Of a stretch of 64,000 bases of DNA, positions 1 to 8,399 are shown in pieces. Origin of the DNA: Planctomycetota bacterium (GTDB taxonomy: Bacteria > Planctomycetota > Phycisphaerae > Phycisphaerales > UBA1924); the NCBI GenBank assembly GCA_018242605.1, contig JAFEBP010000005.1, positions 86,861 to 150,860 of the forward strand, written 5' to 3'. Below the pieces are notes generated by a model that saw only the letters and a list, made by a program, of their open reading frames with translations, was not told the origin of the DNA and searched no databases. Each line of letters starts with the position of its first letter. Position 1 is the first letter of the stretch. The translations under genes were made by a program, and so were the position numbers.

Positions 1-2447
1 GTGTTGTACTCGCCCAGCACCCACGCGTCGAGGCTGGTGGGTGAGTAGGTCTTGAGGTCCACGCAATGGCCCGCCGAACCGCCCACGGTGGGCGTGAAGT
101 CGTGCAGGTTGCTCAGCAGGAAGCGCAGTGTGTTGCGGACCTTGCGGTAGCTCTCGCCCATCAGCGCGAACAGATCGAGGTCGGCCTTGACGTCGTTCTC
201 GTAGGCGAGCGAAGCCACCCACCAGCGCATGACGTCCATGCCGTACTCGTTGCTCAGGCTGTCGACTTCGTATCGCGCGGCGTCGGGGCGGCTCTTGCTG
301 AGCTTGCGTCCGTCGCGATCGACGATGAAGCCGTGCGTCAGCAGCGTCTTGTACGGCGGCCGACCGACCACGCCCAGCGCGGGCAGCAACGAGAGTTGGA
401 ACCAACCGCGGTGCTGGTCAGAGCCCTCGAGGTACAGATCGACGTTGTCCGATCGATCGGGCTTGGTGAACGCCAAACCGCGTGCCGCGATGCAGGAATA
501 CCAGGAGGAACCGGACTCGAACCAGACGTCGAGAATGTCGGCACCCTTCTTGAGACGCGAGAAGTCCGCGTTGGCGGCGGCGAACTCGGCCTTGAGCGGG
601 TCGGGAAGGTGCGGATCAGCAGCGGCGTTGTAGTGCTTGAGCAGGTCGGCGGGCGCGAGCGTGAACCAGGCGTCGGAACCCTTCTCGGCGACGGCGGCCG
701 CGACCGCGCGGACCGATGCGGGTGTCATGAACGTTTCGCCCGACGGGGTTTCGAACGACGGGATGGGCAATCCCCAAGATCGCTGGCGCGAGATGCACCA
801 GTCCGGGCGAGCCTCGAGCATGCCGCGCAGGCGATTTCGGCCCCACTCGGGGACGAAACGAACGTTGTCGGCCGTGGCGGAGAGTCCGCGCTGCCGGAGA
901 CTCGCGCCGGGCTCGCCAAAGACGGTGAACGGGCGGTCCACACCGACGAACCACTGCTCGGTGCAGCGGAAGATGGTGGGGGTTTTGCTGCGCCAGTCGT
1001 GGGGGTAGGAGTGCGTGAATGTGTGGTCGTAGAAGAGGTGTCCGCTGCGGCGTAGGTGCTCAGCGACCTTTTTGTTTGCCTCCCACACGGTTTGGCCGCG
1101 CAGCCACTGCGGGGCGGAGTTGTCGTACGTGCCGTCGGCACGCACCGGGCAGTAGATCGGCAGGCCCTCGCGCTGGCCGGTCTGGTAGTCCTCCTGGCCG
1201 TGGCCGGGTGCAGTGTGCACCAGCCCTGTGCCGTCCTCGAGCGTGACGTAGTCGGCGCCGACCACCTGAAAGAGCTTGGTGTGGGCCGGGATCTCCAGGC
1301 CCTCGCCCGAGTTCATGGCGCCAACGCCTTCGCCCTTGTTGGGATCAATGAACGGGTGGCGGTATCCCAGGCCCAGCAGCCGATCGCCGGAGGTCCTGGC
1401 GAGCACGACGACCTGCTCGGATTTCGCGAGCTTGGTGACGCGTTCGATCGCATCCGCCGCGAGCACGGTGGCGTTGCCGTCGATCCAGACGAGCGCGTAC
1501 TCAAACTTGGGATTGACGGCAATGCCGACGTTGGCGGGGAGCGTCCACGGGGTGGTCGTCCAGATCATGAAGCAGGGACGCTGCATGGGACGCGTGCCGG
1601 GCTGGGGAGCGCGGGAGGGGGCCTCCTCGCTCGCGGATTCTTCTTGTGTGTCTTCCGATTCTTCGGTGTGGGGCGGGAGCTGGAAGGCGTCGTACACCGC
1701 CTCCGCGTTCGCGGCTTCGAAATCCACGTACACGGAGAGGTCTTCGCGGTCCTCGTACTCGAGTTCAGCTTCGGCCAGCGCGGTCTGGTTGGCGATCGAC
1801 CAATGCACCGGCTTCAAGGCGCGGTAGACTAGTCCACGCTCCAGGAGCGTCGCGAGCACGTTGAGCGTCGCGGACTCAAAGCCGGGGGCCATAGTGAGGT
1901 ACGGGTTGTCGTAATCGGCGAGGGCGAGGAATCGCTCCATCTGGCCGCGTTGAAGCTTGATGTACTTCTCGGCGTGCTTCTGGCACTCGCGGCGGACGGC
2001 GGCGCGGCGGGTCCAATCGTCGAGTGTTTTGAGTTTCTCGAACTTCCCGCTTTCCACCAGGTCGGTCATCACCTTGTGCTCGATGGGCAGGCCGTGGCAG
2101 TCCCAGCCGGGGATGTACGGCACATCGAAGCCCATCATGGAGCGGGAGCGGACGACGAAGTCCTTGAGGCACTTGTTGAAGAGGTGACCCAGGTGCAGGG
2201 AGCCGTTGGCGTAGGGGGGGCCGTCGTGGAAGATGAAACCGCCGCGGCGCTTTGCGGGCCCGGCCTCCCGCAGTTTGGTGTAGAGACCGAGCTTGGCCCA
2301 GCGTTTGATCGTGGCGGGCTCGTTCTGAACGAGGTTGGCCTTCATCGGGAAGGAGGTCTGGGGGAGGTTGACGGCGTACTTGCCCTTCTTGTCGGCCTTG
2401 GCCGGCGAGGAGGGGGAAGGGGATTGGGCGGGGGTTGGCTGGCTCAT
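1..2447 (-). CDS. ileS: Isoleucyl-tRNA synthetase, C-terminus cut by window edge
   Basis: Cytoplasmic class I aminoacyl-tRNA synthetase that charges tRNA-Ile. Reading the minus strand from the ATG at 2447 gives about 815 residues that remain open to base 1, so the tRNA-binding C-terminal part lies outside the window. Visible class I signatures are DGPPYANG then HLGH (residues about 75-88, the HIGH motif) and GRKLSKS (near bases 283-318, the KMSKS loop). The editing (CP1) region lies between, with GHGQEDY and TTPWTLPAN typical of IleS. An N-terminal extension of about 25 residues rich in Ser, Pro and Ala precedes the conserved start. It is the last visible gene of the minus-strand series beginning at hpf, separated from the MATE gene by about 220 bp. 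Confidence 0.95.
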   Translation of the reverse strand, partial: MSQPTPAQSPSPSSPAKADKKGKYAVNLPQTSFPMKANLVQNEPATIKRWAKLGLYTKLREAGPAKRRGGFIFHDGPPYANGSLHLGHLFNKCLKDFVVRSRSMMGFDVPYIPGWDCHGLPIEHKVMTDLVESGKFEKLKTLDDWTRRAAVRRECQKHAEKYIKLQRGQMERFLALADYDNPYLTMAPGFESATLNVLATLLERGLVYRALKPVHWSIANQTALAEAELEYEDREDLSVYVDFEAANAEAVYDAFQLPPHTEESEDTQEESASEEAPSRAPQPGTRPMQRPCFMIWTTTPWTLPANVGIAVNPKFEYALVWIDGNATVLAADAIERVTKLAKSEQVVVLARTSGDRLLGLGYRHPFIDPNKGEGVGAMNSGEGLEIPAHTKLFQVVGADYVTLEDGTGLVHTAPGHGQEDYQTGQREGLPIYCPVRADGTYDNSAPQWLRGQTVWEANKKVAEHLRRSGHLFYDHTFTHSYPHDWRSKTPTIFRCTEQWFVGVDRPFTVFGEPGASLRQRGLSATADNVRFVPEWGRNRLRGMLEARPDWCISRQRSWGLPIPSFETPSGETFMTPASVRAVAAAVAEKGSDAWFTLAPADLLKHYNAAADPHLPDPLKAEFAAANADFSRLKKGADILDVWFESGSSWYSCIAARGLAFTKPDRSDNVDLYLEGSDQHRGWFQLSLLPALGVVGRPPYKTLLTHGFIVDRDGRKLSKSRPDAARYEVDSLSNEYGMDVMRWWVASLAYENDVKADLDLFALMGESYRKVRNTLRFLLSNLHDFTPTVGGSAGHCVDLKTYSPTSLDAWVLGEYN

Positions 2448-2587
2448 GTCGCGGCTCAAACTACCTCGACGCGGCGGAGGCCGGGCGAGGTGGAAATAGG
2501 GGCGGGATGGTATGGAAACGACCGGGCTCAAGGCCCCGCGGACGGTGAACCGGCTGGAAGCGTGGGTTCAATGAGAACACGCCCGAG

Positions 2588-2610
2588 CAAGCCCCGTTCA
2601 GCGGGGCTTG
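2588..2610. other. Hairpin between MATE gene and ileS
   Basis: Nine-base-pair inverted repeat (arms 2588-2596 and 2602-2610, loop 2597-2601) about 60 bp beyond the MATE stop codon. No T-run follows on either strand, so it may be a weak or Rho-assisted terminator or an mRNA-stabilising stem rather than a classical intrinsic terminator. Confidence 0.45.
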
Positions 2611-2668
2611 GTAATTCGAGAAGCGAATCGGGCCGGGCGTTGCATGGATGAAGTATTGACGGGGCGGT

Positions 2669-4108
2669 TCACGCGGCGGGCGATTCGACCACGGTCATGG
2701 TTTTCCACTTTCCTCCCAAGTATCGAGCAAGGATCGCCAGGGCGAGGACGATGATGTACGTGGCGGAAGTGATCCACGGGCCGAGGGAGCCAAGCCCCGG
2801 GAACAACCGGACGACGAGCAGACCGCCTCCCACGATGATGGTCCATGCCATGATCACCGTGACGACGCCTACCCAGTGGGTGTCGCCGGCGCCGCGGAGT
2901 GCGCCGGAAAGCGTCATCGCGATGGCGTCGAACAACTGGAACGCGGCGCAGGCTATAAGGAACTGGGCGCCCAAATCGAGCACGTGCTCTCGGGCTTCGG
3001 GCGGTGTGTCGGAGGGGATGAAGAATCCGGTCATCTGCTTGCCGAACAGGACGAAGCAGAGTCCGCAGAGGCCCATGTATCCGAGTGCGAGTCGAAGAGC
3101 GGCTGATGTGGAGCGGGCGGCCAGGTCGGGTCGCTTCATGCCGATGTAGCGGCCGACGGTGGCGGTGACGGCGTTGGAGATGCCGACCGCCGGCATGAAC
3201 GAGAGTGACATCCACTGGTGGGCGATGAACCCAGCGGTGCTCTCCTGCGTGCCGAAGGAGCCGACGAGGTACAGCATGAAGAAGCCCCAGCAGATCATCT
3301 CGTTGCCGAACATGGCGCCGGCGGGCCAGCCCAGTCGCCAGATCTCCTTGATGCACGAGACATCCGGCCGCCAGGAATGGCGGGTTTCGTAGAGGCGGTT
3401 CATCGTCGGGCCGAGGAAGATGGCGAACGGGATGGCCGCTTCCACCCCTGCGCCGACGATGGTGGCGATCGCGGCGCCCTTGAGTTCCAAGCGAGGGAAG
3501 CCCCAGTTGCCGTAGATCAGGAGCCAGTTGAGGCCGAGGTTCACCAGGTTGCCGGTGATGCTGGCGACCATGACGACGCGGGGGCGGTGGATGCCGTAGA
3601 AGAACTGGCCGATCCCGCGGGCGCCCATGGTGAGGATCGCTCCGGCCACCATGATCTGGCCGTAATCGCAGGCCAACTGCACGCGGCGGGGCTCGTAGCC
3701 CATGAGGCGGAAAATGTCGGGCAGGAAGAAGCCGTAGATGAGCATCGCCAGCCAGGCGATGACCGCGAACCACATCGCGTTCCAGGCATAGCGAGGGGCA
3801 TTGCGGGGGGTGCCGGCGCCAAGGTTCTGGGCGGCGAAGGTGTTGATCACCGCGATGGCGCCCCACATGAACGAAACCGGAATCCACGCGGCCATGCCGC
3901 CGCTGCCCTGGGCGCCGACATAGATGGGATCCGGGCCGATCTTGCTCACCATGAGCTTGTCGGCGAACTGCATCAGGGAGTACGACGTGGTCGCGGCGAC
4001 GGACGGCAAAGCGATACGGACGAGCTCCGCGAACACAGCGGGGGAGGGTTTGCCTTCATCTTGGGACATGGGGAAGCGCGCAGGTGGTGGGGCGGTCGAT
4101 GTCTGCAC
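2669..4108 (-). CDS. MATE family efflux transporter
   Basis: Inner-membrane multidrug/toxin extrusion protein (NorM/DinF type), normally Na+ or H+ driven, of unknown substrate here. The 479 residues match the family length (about 450-480), with about twelve hydrophobic segments arranged as two similar halves; TSYSLMQFADKLMVSKIG near the N-terminus and ARGIGQFFYGIHRPRVVM mid-protein are MATE-like. The start is uncertain: GTG at 4108 gives the length quoted, while an in-frame ATG at 4069 (MSQDEGK) removes 13 non-conserved residues; neither has a strong ribosome-binding site. It lies 87 bp downstream of ptsH on the same strand. Confidence 0.85.
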   Translation of the reverse strand: MQTSTAPPPARFPMSQDEGKPSPAVFAELVRIALPSVAATTSYSLMQFADKLMVSKIGPDPIYVGAQGSGGMAAWIPVSFMWGAIAVINTFAAQNLGAGTPRNAPRYAWNAMWFAVIAWLAMLIYGFFLPDIFRLMGYEPRRVQLACDYGQIMVAGAILTMGARGIGQFFYGIHRPRVVMVASITGNLVNLGLNWLLIYGNWGFPRLELKGAAIATIVGAGVEAAIPFAIFLGPTMNRLYETRHSWRPDVSCIKEIWRLGWPAGAMFGNEMICWGFFMLYLVGSFGTQESTAGFIAHQWMSLSFMPAVGISNAVTATVGRYIGMKRPDLAARSTSAALRLALGYMGLCGLCFVLFGKQMTGFFIPSDTPPEAREHVLDLGAQFLIACAAFQLFDAIAMTLSGALRGAGDTHWVGVVTVIMAWTIIVGGGLLVVRLFPGLGSLGPWITSATYIIVLALAILARYLGGKWKTMTVVESPAA

Positions 4109-4195
4109 CGACCAAGGTGGGGGTGACGCGGGGGTGCGGTGGTAGGGATGGGGGTGGGGCGGCCGGCGGTGTGTAGGTGGCGTGCCGGGGGCGTT

Positions 4196-4471
4196 CTATT
4201 CCTCGTCGAATCCGCTGGCGACGAGTTGACGCAGGTGTTCGCAGGCCTTGTCGGCGTCTTCGCCGATGGCTTCGATGGTGAGTTCGCTTCCCTGGCTGGC
4301 GGCGAGCATCATCATCTGCATGATCGATTTACCGTCGACCTTGGTATCGCCTTTGGCGACGGTGATGTTGCTGGAGAAGAGCATCGCGGCGTCAACAAAT
4401 GTCATGGCCGGCCGGGCGTGCAAGCCCAGTCGGTTCACCACTTTCGCCACGATTGTGCAGGTTTTGGCCAC
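4196..4471 (-). CDS. ptsH: HPr family phosphocarrier protein
   Basis: Small cytoplasmic PTS phosphocarrier, 91 residues (HPr is about 85-90). The phosphorylatable histidine is His18 in GLHARPA, and the regulatory-serine region is present as GKSIMQMM (Ser49), so phosphorylation by an HPr kinase is possible although no hprK is in the window. It sits 17 bp downstream of a PtsN-like EIIA and close to hpf, with no sugar permease (EIIB/EIIC) nearby, so a regulatory PTS (NPr-like) is more likely than sugar uptake. The acidic tail ends FDEE. Confidence 0.93.
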   Translation of the reverse strand: MAKTCTIVAKVVNRLGLHARPAMTFVDAAMLFSSNITVAKGDTKVDGKSIMQMMMLAASQGSELTIEAIGEDADKACEHLRQLVASGFDEE

Positions 4472-4488
4472 GTGTGGGCTACAGGGAG

Positions 4489-4968
4489 TTACCCGGGCAG
4501 GTGCTGTGCGTCGGCTTCTTCGAGCAGAGTCTTGACGTCCTGCACGGTGGTGGCCTGCCTCAGGAACCTGCGGAAGGTGTCCTTGCTGAGGTTCTTGAAA
4601 ATGACTTCCATGGCCTGGAGATGCTCCTCGGGACGATCTTCCGGGCTCACCAGCAGCACGACGGAGAAGACCGGGGAGCGGTCCAGGGCGTTAAAATCGA
4701 CGCCCCGCTGGGAGAGCCCGATGGCGGCGGTCATCTTGGTGATGCTCTTGTGCTTGACGTGGGGCACGGCTACGCCCTTTCCGAAGCCCGTGGAGCCGCG
4801 ACGCTCGCGCTCAAGCACTTTCGCGACGAGCTCGTCGCGGATAGCCGGGGGGGCGGCGTTGCAGGCGGTGAGGGCCTGGACAAGCTCGGTGATCACCGCG
4901 TCGCGGTCGGAAGACTTGAGGGAAGCGATGATGGCGCCCTCCGCGACGATGTCCGTCAAAGTGACCAA
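4489..4968 (-). CDS. ptsN: PTS EIIA component, PtsN (nitrogen PTS) type
   Basis: EIIA domain of the fructose/mannitol/nitrogen class, 159 residues, the size of EIIA-Ntr. The phospho-acceptor is His70 in KGVAVPH, preceded by the family motif RERRGSTGFGKG. It would accept phosphate from HPr (next gene) and act by protein contact rather than transport, as no EIIB or EIIC domain is fused or nearby. It lies 84 bp downstream of hpf; the hpf-ptsN-HPr order matches the core of the proteobacterial rpoN operon. Confidence 0.9.
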   Translation of the reverse strand: MVTLTDIVAEGAIIASLKSSDRDAVITELVQALTACNAAPPAIRDELVAKVLERERRGSTGFGKGVAVPHVKHKSITKMTAAIGLSQRGVDFNALDRSPVFSVVLLVSPEDRPEEHLQAMEVIFKNLSKDTFRRFLRQATTVQDVKTLLEEADAQHLPG

Positions 4969-5052
4969 TGGGTTCTCCTTGCAAAGGACCGCCGCGGTGT
5001 GCCGCGTGTGGCGGGCGGAGGGTCCGTGGGTGGGTGCTGCGTGGGGTTGAAG

Positions 5053-5352
5053 TTAGCCTTGGAGCTTTTCTTTGAAATCGCGGAGTTGGCGTTCGCCCTT
5101 CTCCACGACCAGGTCGATGGCGGCGTAGGCGTCGGCGGCCTTGGCGTGGGAGACGAAGTCGTTGCCCTTCTGGATATCGATCACGAGTTCCGCGTCGTAC
5201 TCGCTGACGTGGTTTGGGTTCACCTTGGTGATGTTGATCGTGATCAACTGCACACCGCTGTAGTACTTGGTGAGTTTGGCGGTCTTGTTCTCCGCGTAGG
5301 TCCGAATTGCATCGGTCACTTCGAAATGCCTTCCGATCACGTCGATCCGCAT
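5053..5352 (-). CDS. hpf: Ribosome hibernation promoting factor, short form
   Basis: HPF/RaiA (YfiA family) protein that binds the 30S decoding region and silences or dimerises ribosomes in slow growth. The 99 residues cover only the N-terminal S30Ae domain (short HPF), without the long-HPF C-terminal dimerisation domain. Recognisable features are IDVIGRHFEVTDAIRTY at the start and DFVSHAKAADAYAAID followed by a basic helix. An AGGGAG ribosome-binding site precedes the ATG at 5352. It is the first gene of the run into ptsN and ptsH. Confidence 0.92.
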   Translation of the reverse strand: MRIDVIGRHFEVTDAIRTYAENKTAKLTKYYSGVQLITINITKVNPNHVSEYDAELVIDIQKGNDFVSHAKAADAYAAIDLVVEKGERQLRDFKEKLQG

Positions 5353-6066
5353 AAGTACTCCCTGCTCGTCAGAGTTCCGGATGTCTAGCCGGGCGGCGGG
5401 CTCCCGGTGGAAATGAAGTCAATCTTCTAAGCCGCGTGAGGCGGGAACGCACGAGCGGACCCGTCACACGGAACACGGATCATACGAGGTTGCGGGGCGA
5501 AAGGCATCAGGGACGTTCCGAGGCGGGTGAGGGCGAGGGAGCGTGCGTTCGGGGAGACCGGCGGAGTGGTTTTTCGACGTGCGGTGATTCTGATCGGCGG
5601 TGGCGATGAACTTTTGGTGTGGCACGCGAGACCGTCAGAATGTGTTATGGGAACGTTGGGGCTGGGGCTGCCGTGCGGACTGACAGGCTTGGTGGTGACA
5701 GAGCGCCGATGAGCTTTTGGTCCGGGCCGAGTTGCGGTGGTTTGGGGCCATGACGCGTTCGACCTTGAGAATCGTGGTGGAAGTGCGGACATTGGGAATC
5801 GAACGCGGATGAACTTTTGGTCCTGCTGCGCACCCGCCTCTGTGTAGTTATAGGACGCATCGCCGACGCGTTCGCGGTATTCGATTGTCAAAGAGGTCCT
5901 GGGATTGATACGCGGTTCGTCTGAAGGGGTGCCTGGAATTTCGATCGGTCGTCCGGCTGTATGCGCGCGCGAAGATGAGTTGCGCAAGACGGGTGCTCGG
6001 ACAGTAGATAGCGGGCTGTTTCCGTTCGCCGCTGACGCCGGACCCTTCCCGCACTCAACGTCAAAA
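5353..6066. other. Non-coding region upstream of hpf
   Basis: About 710 bp without a convincing gene. A 186-codon minus-strand frame at 5427-5987 is rich in Ser, Pro and Arg and looks like no protein family. The stretch contains three copies of a 14-bp motif (listed separately) and should hold the hpf promoter, but I see no clear -35/-10 pair for it. Confidence 0.6.
5605..5821. repeat. Three spaced copies of GATGARCTTTTGGT
   Basis: Copies at 5605-5618, 5708-5721 and 5808-5821, spaced 103 and 100 bp. The second differs from the others by one base (A to G); the second and third also share TCC or CC flanks. All lie in the same orientation in otherwise unique non-coding DNA. Function unknown: protein-binding sites, remnants of a tandem duplication, or parts of small RNAs. 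Confidence 0.6.
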
Positions 6067-6093
6067 GAGAACGCCCCTTGGCGGGGCGTTCTC
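6067..6093 (-). terminator. Intrinsic terminator of the coiled-coil gene
   Basis: Perfect 11-bp stem (6067-6077 with 6083-6093, 5-nt loop), 26 bp past the stop codon of the minus-strand gene at 6120; on the minus strand the stem is followed by TTTTGA, as expected of a Rho-independent terminator. Confidence 0.85.
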
Positions 6094-6119
6094 GGGTCAT
6101 ACTCAGATTGGAATCGGGG

Positions 6120-7094
6120 TCAGTGAGCCTTCATCGCGATCGGCTTGAGGCGGGTGGCGTCGCTCTTGGGAGCGGGGGCCGGGCCGGATTCGGGCGTGAT
6201 CTCGATGACGGTGGGCAACTGGGGGATGCGGGGCAGTTCGTCCGCGGCGCTGGGGCCTTCGTACTGCTTGCGGGCGTCGAGGTCGAACTTGGCGCGATCC
6301 TCGTAGTTGAGGGCGTTGGAGGACTGGCCGAGGGTTTCGAGGCGGGCTTCCTGCTTGGCGCGGATGTCGGCAAAGCGGCCGGCCAACTGGTCGAGGCTGT
6401 TGGTGCGGTAGCGGCCCTGTTCATCGAGGGTGCGCTGGCGCTTTTCCATCATGCCGATGAGACGCTCGTTGCGGGCGATGGTGTCGACCTGACGATCCAT
6501 TTGCCAGAGCTGTGCCTGGAAGTCCTGGTGCTCGGTCTCCAACTGGGTCAGAAGGGCGGTGAGGCGGGACTCCTGCTGGGCGAGGTAGCCCAGGTCACGT
6601 TGGATCTCGGTGGCGCGGGTGGCGTAGGCGTTGCGGACCTGCGTGATCTTGTTGGCCTTGGTGTAGGCGTCCTTGAGGTCGAGGGATTCGCTGGCGAAGA
6701 CGACACGAACGACCTGGTTGGAACCGGTGAGCGAGGCCTGGGTCGTCTCGGCCTTTCCGATGAGGGCCTGGACCTGGGAGATGTCGTTGTCGGCGAGCGC
6801 GACTACTCGCTCGGACACGGAGAGTTCACGCTTTAGCTGGGCGGTCTGCTCGCGGAGTTCGGCCAGATCGCCGCGGACATCGGCGATGCGCTGGGGGTAT
6901 TGACCCTCGAGCGACTTCATCTGGGACCGCAGGGCGATGGGGTCATCGATGTTGCGATCGATGGTGGAGTTGATCGAGTTGCGGGCCTGGGTGCAGACGG
7001 CGCCGAGCCGATCGGGGCCGGCGATGAGTGCCGCGGTCCCGCCGACCAGGCCGGTGATCACGGCGTAACGAACGAGGTGCTTGGCGATGGACAT
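6120..7094 (-). CDS. Membrane-anchored coiled-coil protein, function unknown
   Basis: I do not recognise a family. The 324-residue product has one hydrophobic segment near the N-terminus (about residues 10-27, a membrane anchor or uncleaved signal), then long Gln/Glu/Arg/Leu-rich heptad-like stretches (about 55-115 and 150-260) predicted as coiled coil, and a Pro/Ala-rich tail after about residue 280. It has no enzyme motif. An envelope-organising or scaffold role is possible but only inferred. It is monocistronic, ends at a good terminator, and diverges from the sigma factor gene across about 480 bp. Confidence 0.75.
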   Translation of the reverse strand: MSIAKHLVRYAVITGLVGGTAALIAGPDRLGAVCTQARNSINSTIDRNIDDPIALRSQMKSLEGQYPQRIADVRGDLAELREQTAQLKRELSVSERVVALADNDISQVQALIGKAETTQASLTGSNQVVRVVFASESLDLKDAYTKANKITQVRNAYATRATEIQRDLGYLAQQESRLTALLTQLETEHQDFQAQLWQMDRQVDTIARNERLIGMMEKRQRTLDEQGRYRTNSLDQLAGRFADIRAKQEARLETLGQSSNALNYEDRAKFDLDARKQYEGPSAADELPRIPQLPTVIEITPESGPAPAPKSDATRLKPIAMKAH

Positions 7095-7571
7095 GAGAGA
7101 GCCTCCGAAACAGCCTTGATCCCGACGGGCACACGCCGATGCGGGGTGGCGATTGGATGTGTTGCAGGAGTGATTGGGAAACAGGCGGGGCGGATTTCAG
7201 GTTTCGGCGGAACATCCCTTCGTTTGGGGTGTCCAGACTGCGCGGGCGAGTGAGAACGGCGAGGCTGTTGCGACCGGTAATGCGCCCCGCGGGGCTGTGC
7301 CGTTCGCCGGTGCCACCAAACAAGTGAAAGGTCTGGAGGCTGGTCCCCAATACGACTGCCAGTGAAACGGGGCGAACATCGCGCGCGCACTGCGACCTCC
7401 ACCTCTCTGGCTGATGGGCTGAAGGGCTGGATCGGGCGCGCGCTAGGGCAGTCGGAAGTCGACTTTGCAGAGGTCCGGGCAACCTCGGGCGGCTCGGCAT
7501 CGGGCTCGGGCACGGGGCCGAGCACGTCGGCACGGGCCAAACGGGCCTCTTCGGCTTCCTACCCTACTGGA
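7095..7571. other. Divergent intergenic region
   Basis: About 480 bp between the coiled-coil gene and the sigma factor start. A frame continuous with the sigma factor reaches back to 7362 but encodes a Gly/Ser/Ala/Thr-rich, non-conserved stretch, so I treat it as leader. I see no RNA gene or repeat. Confidence 0.5.
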
Positions 7572-8336
7572 ATGTTGACCCCGATGACCACGGGCTTTGT
7601 GAAGCGGCTGCGCTGCAACGACCAGGCCGCGTGGTTTGAGCTTTGGGAAACGTTCGGTCCCGTGGTTCGCGCGCAGTTGACCAAGTGGGGCCGCGGCCGC
7701 ATCGGGGCGGAGACAGTTCGCGATCTGTCGCAGGAGACGCTCGCGGCATTGTCGGAATCGATCGATCGGTTCGATCCCACGCGTGGGGCGAGATTCTCAA
7801 CTTGGTTGCTGGCGATCGCGAAGCACGTGCTGGGGGATGAACTGGATCGGCGCGGAGCGCAGAAGCGGGGGGGATCGAAGCGTGCCGCGGAGCTGGACGA
7901 CAGTTGGATGGCGGCGGCTCCGGGTGTGGGAGTGGATGCGCAGTACGAGGCGGCGGTGTTCGCGGCAAAGGTGGAGGCCGCCCTCCGGGCCACAGAGAAA
8001 GAAGCGGATTTCACGGACTTCTCCATCTACTCGATGCGCGTGCTGGAGAACAAGCCCGGTCGGGACGTCGCGGCGGCGCTGGGGATCAGCGAGCCGACGG
8101 TGAGCAGGCGGTTGGCGAAGGTTCGGGAACTGCTACGGATGCGTCTCTCGGAGATGATCCTGGTGTACAGCTTTACACAGGAGGAGAGAGACGAGGCGGC
8201 GCGAAATGGAATTCACCTGACTCCCAAACAGGAGTCTGCCGCGGCTGACGACGCGCTGTTCGATGACGCCATTGCCGAGATTCATCACCGGCAGGCGGAA
8301 CTTCGGCGATCGGATCAGGCGGCGAGGCTCAGATAG
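7572..8336 (+). CDS. RNA polymerase sigma factor, ECF-like
   Basis: Sigma-70 family factor of the compact two-domain type. Region 2 is seen in DLSQETLAAL and RFDPTRGARFSTWLLAIAKH (residues about 10-90 from the ATG at 7572), and the region 4 helix-turn-helix in DVAAALGISEPTVSRRLAKV. A tail of about 60 residues follows region 4, longer than in most ECF factors. I chose ATG 7572 (254 residues) over an open frame starting at 7362 because the extra 70 residues are low-complexity. A transmembrane protein kinase starts 63 bp downstream; sigma/kinase pairing is common in planctomycetes, where phosphorylation may control the factor. No anti-sigma gene is adjacent. Confidence 0.85.
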   Translation: MLTPMTTGFVKRLRCNDQAAWFELWETFGPVVRAQLTKWGRGRIGAETVRDLSQETLAALSESIDRFDPTRGARFSTWLLAIAKHVLGDELDRRGAQKRGGSKRAAELDDSWMAAAPGVGVDAQYEAAVFAAKVEAALRATEKEADFTDFSIYSMRVLENKPGRDVAAALGISEPTVSRRLAKVRELLRMRLSEMILVYSFTQEERDEAARNGIHLTPKQESAAADDALFDDAIAEIHHRQAELRRSDQAARLR

Positions 8337-8399
8337 ACCCACCATCCCGACTTCGGCCCGGACAGAGATCGGGCAGGGGACGAGGGAAACGAGGCTGCT

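Noticed and set aside
66..1055. Long plus-strand frame opposite ileS
   Set aside because: Antisense to intact ileS with GC-driven lack of stops; its composition resembles no protein family.
2448..2668. T-box or other tRNA-sensing leader before ileS
   Set aside because: No T-box core sequence or specifier-type structure, and T-boxes are not expected in this lineage; only a 9-bp hairpin was seen.
5427..5987. 186-codon minus-strand frame upstream of hpf
   Set aside because: Ser/Pro/Arg-rich, no domain, no ribosome-binding site, contains the 14-bp repeats; treated as non-coding.
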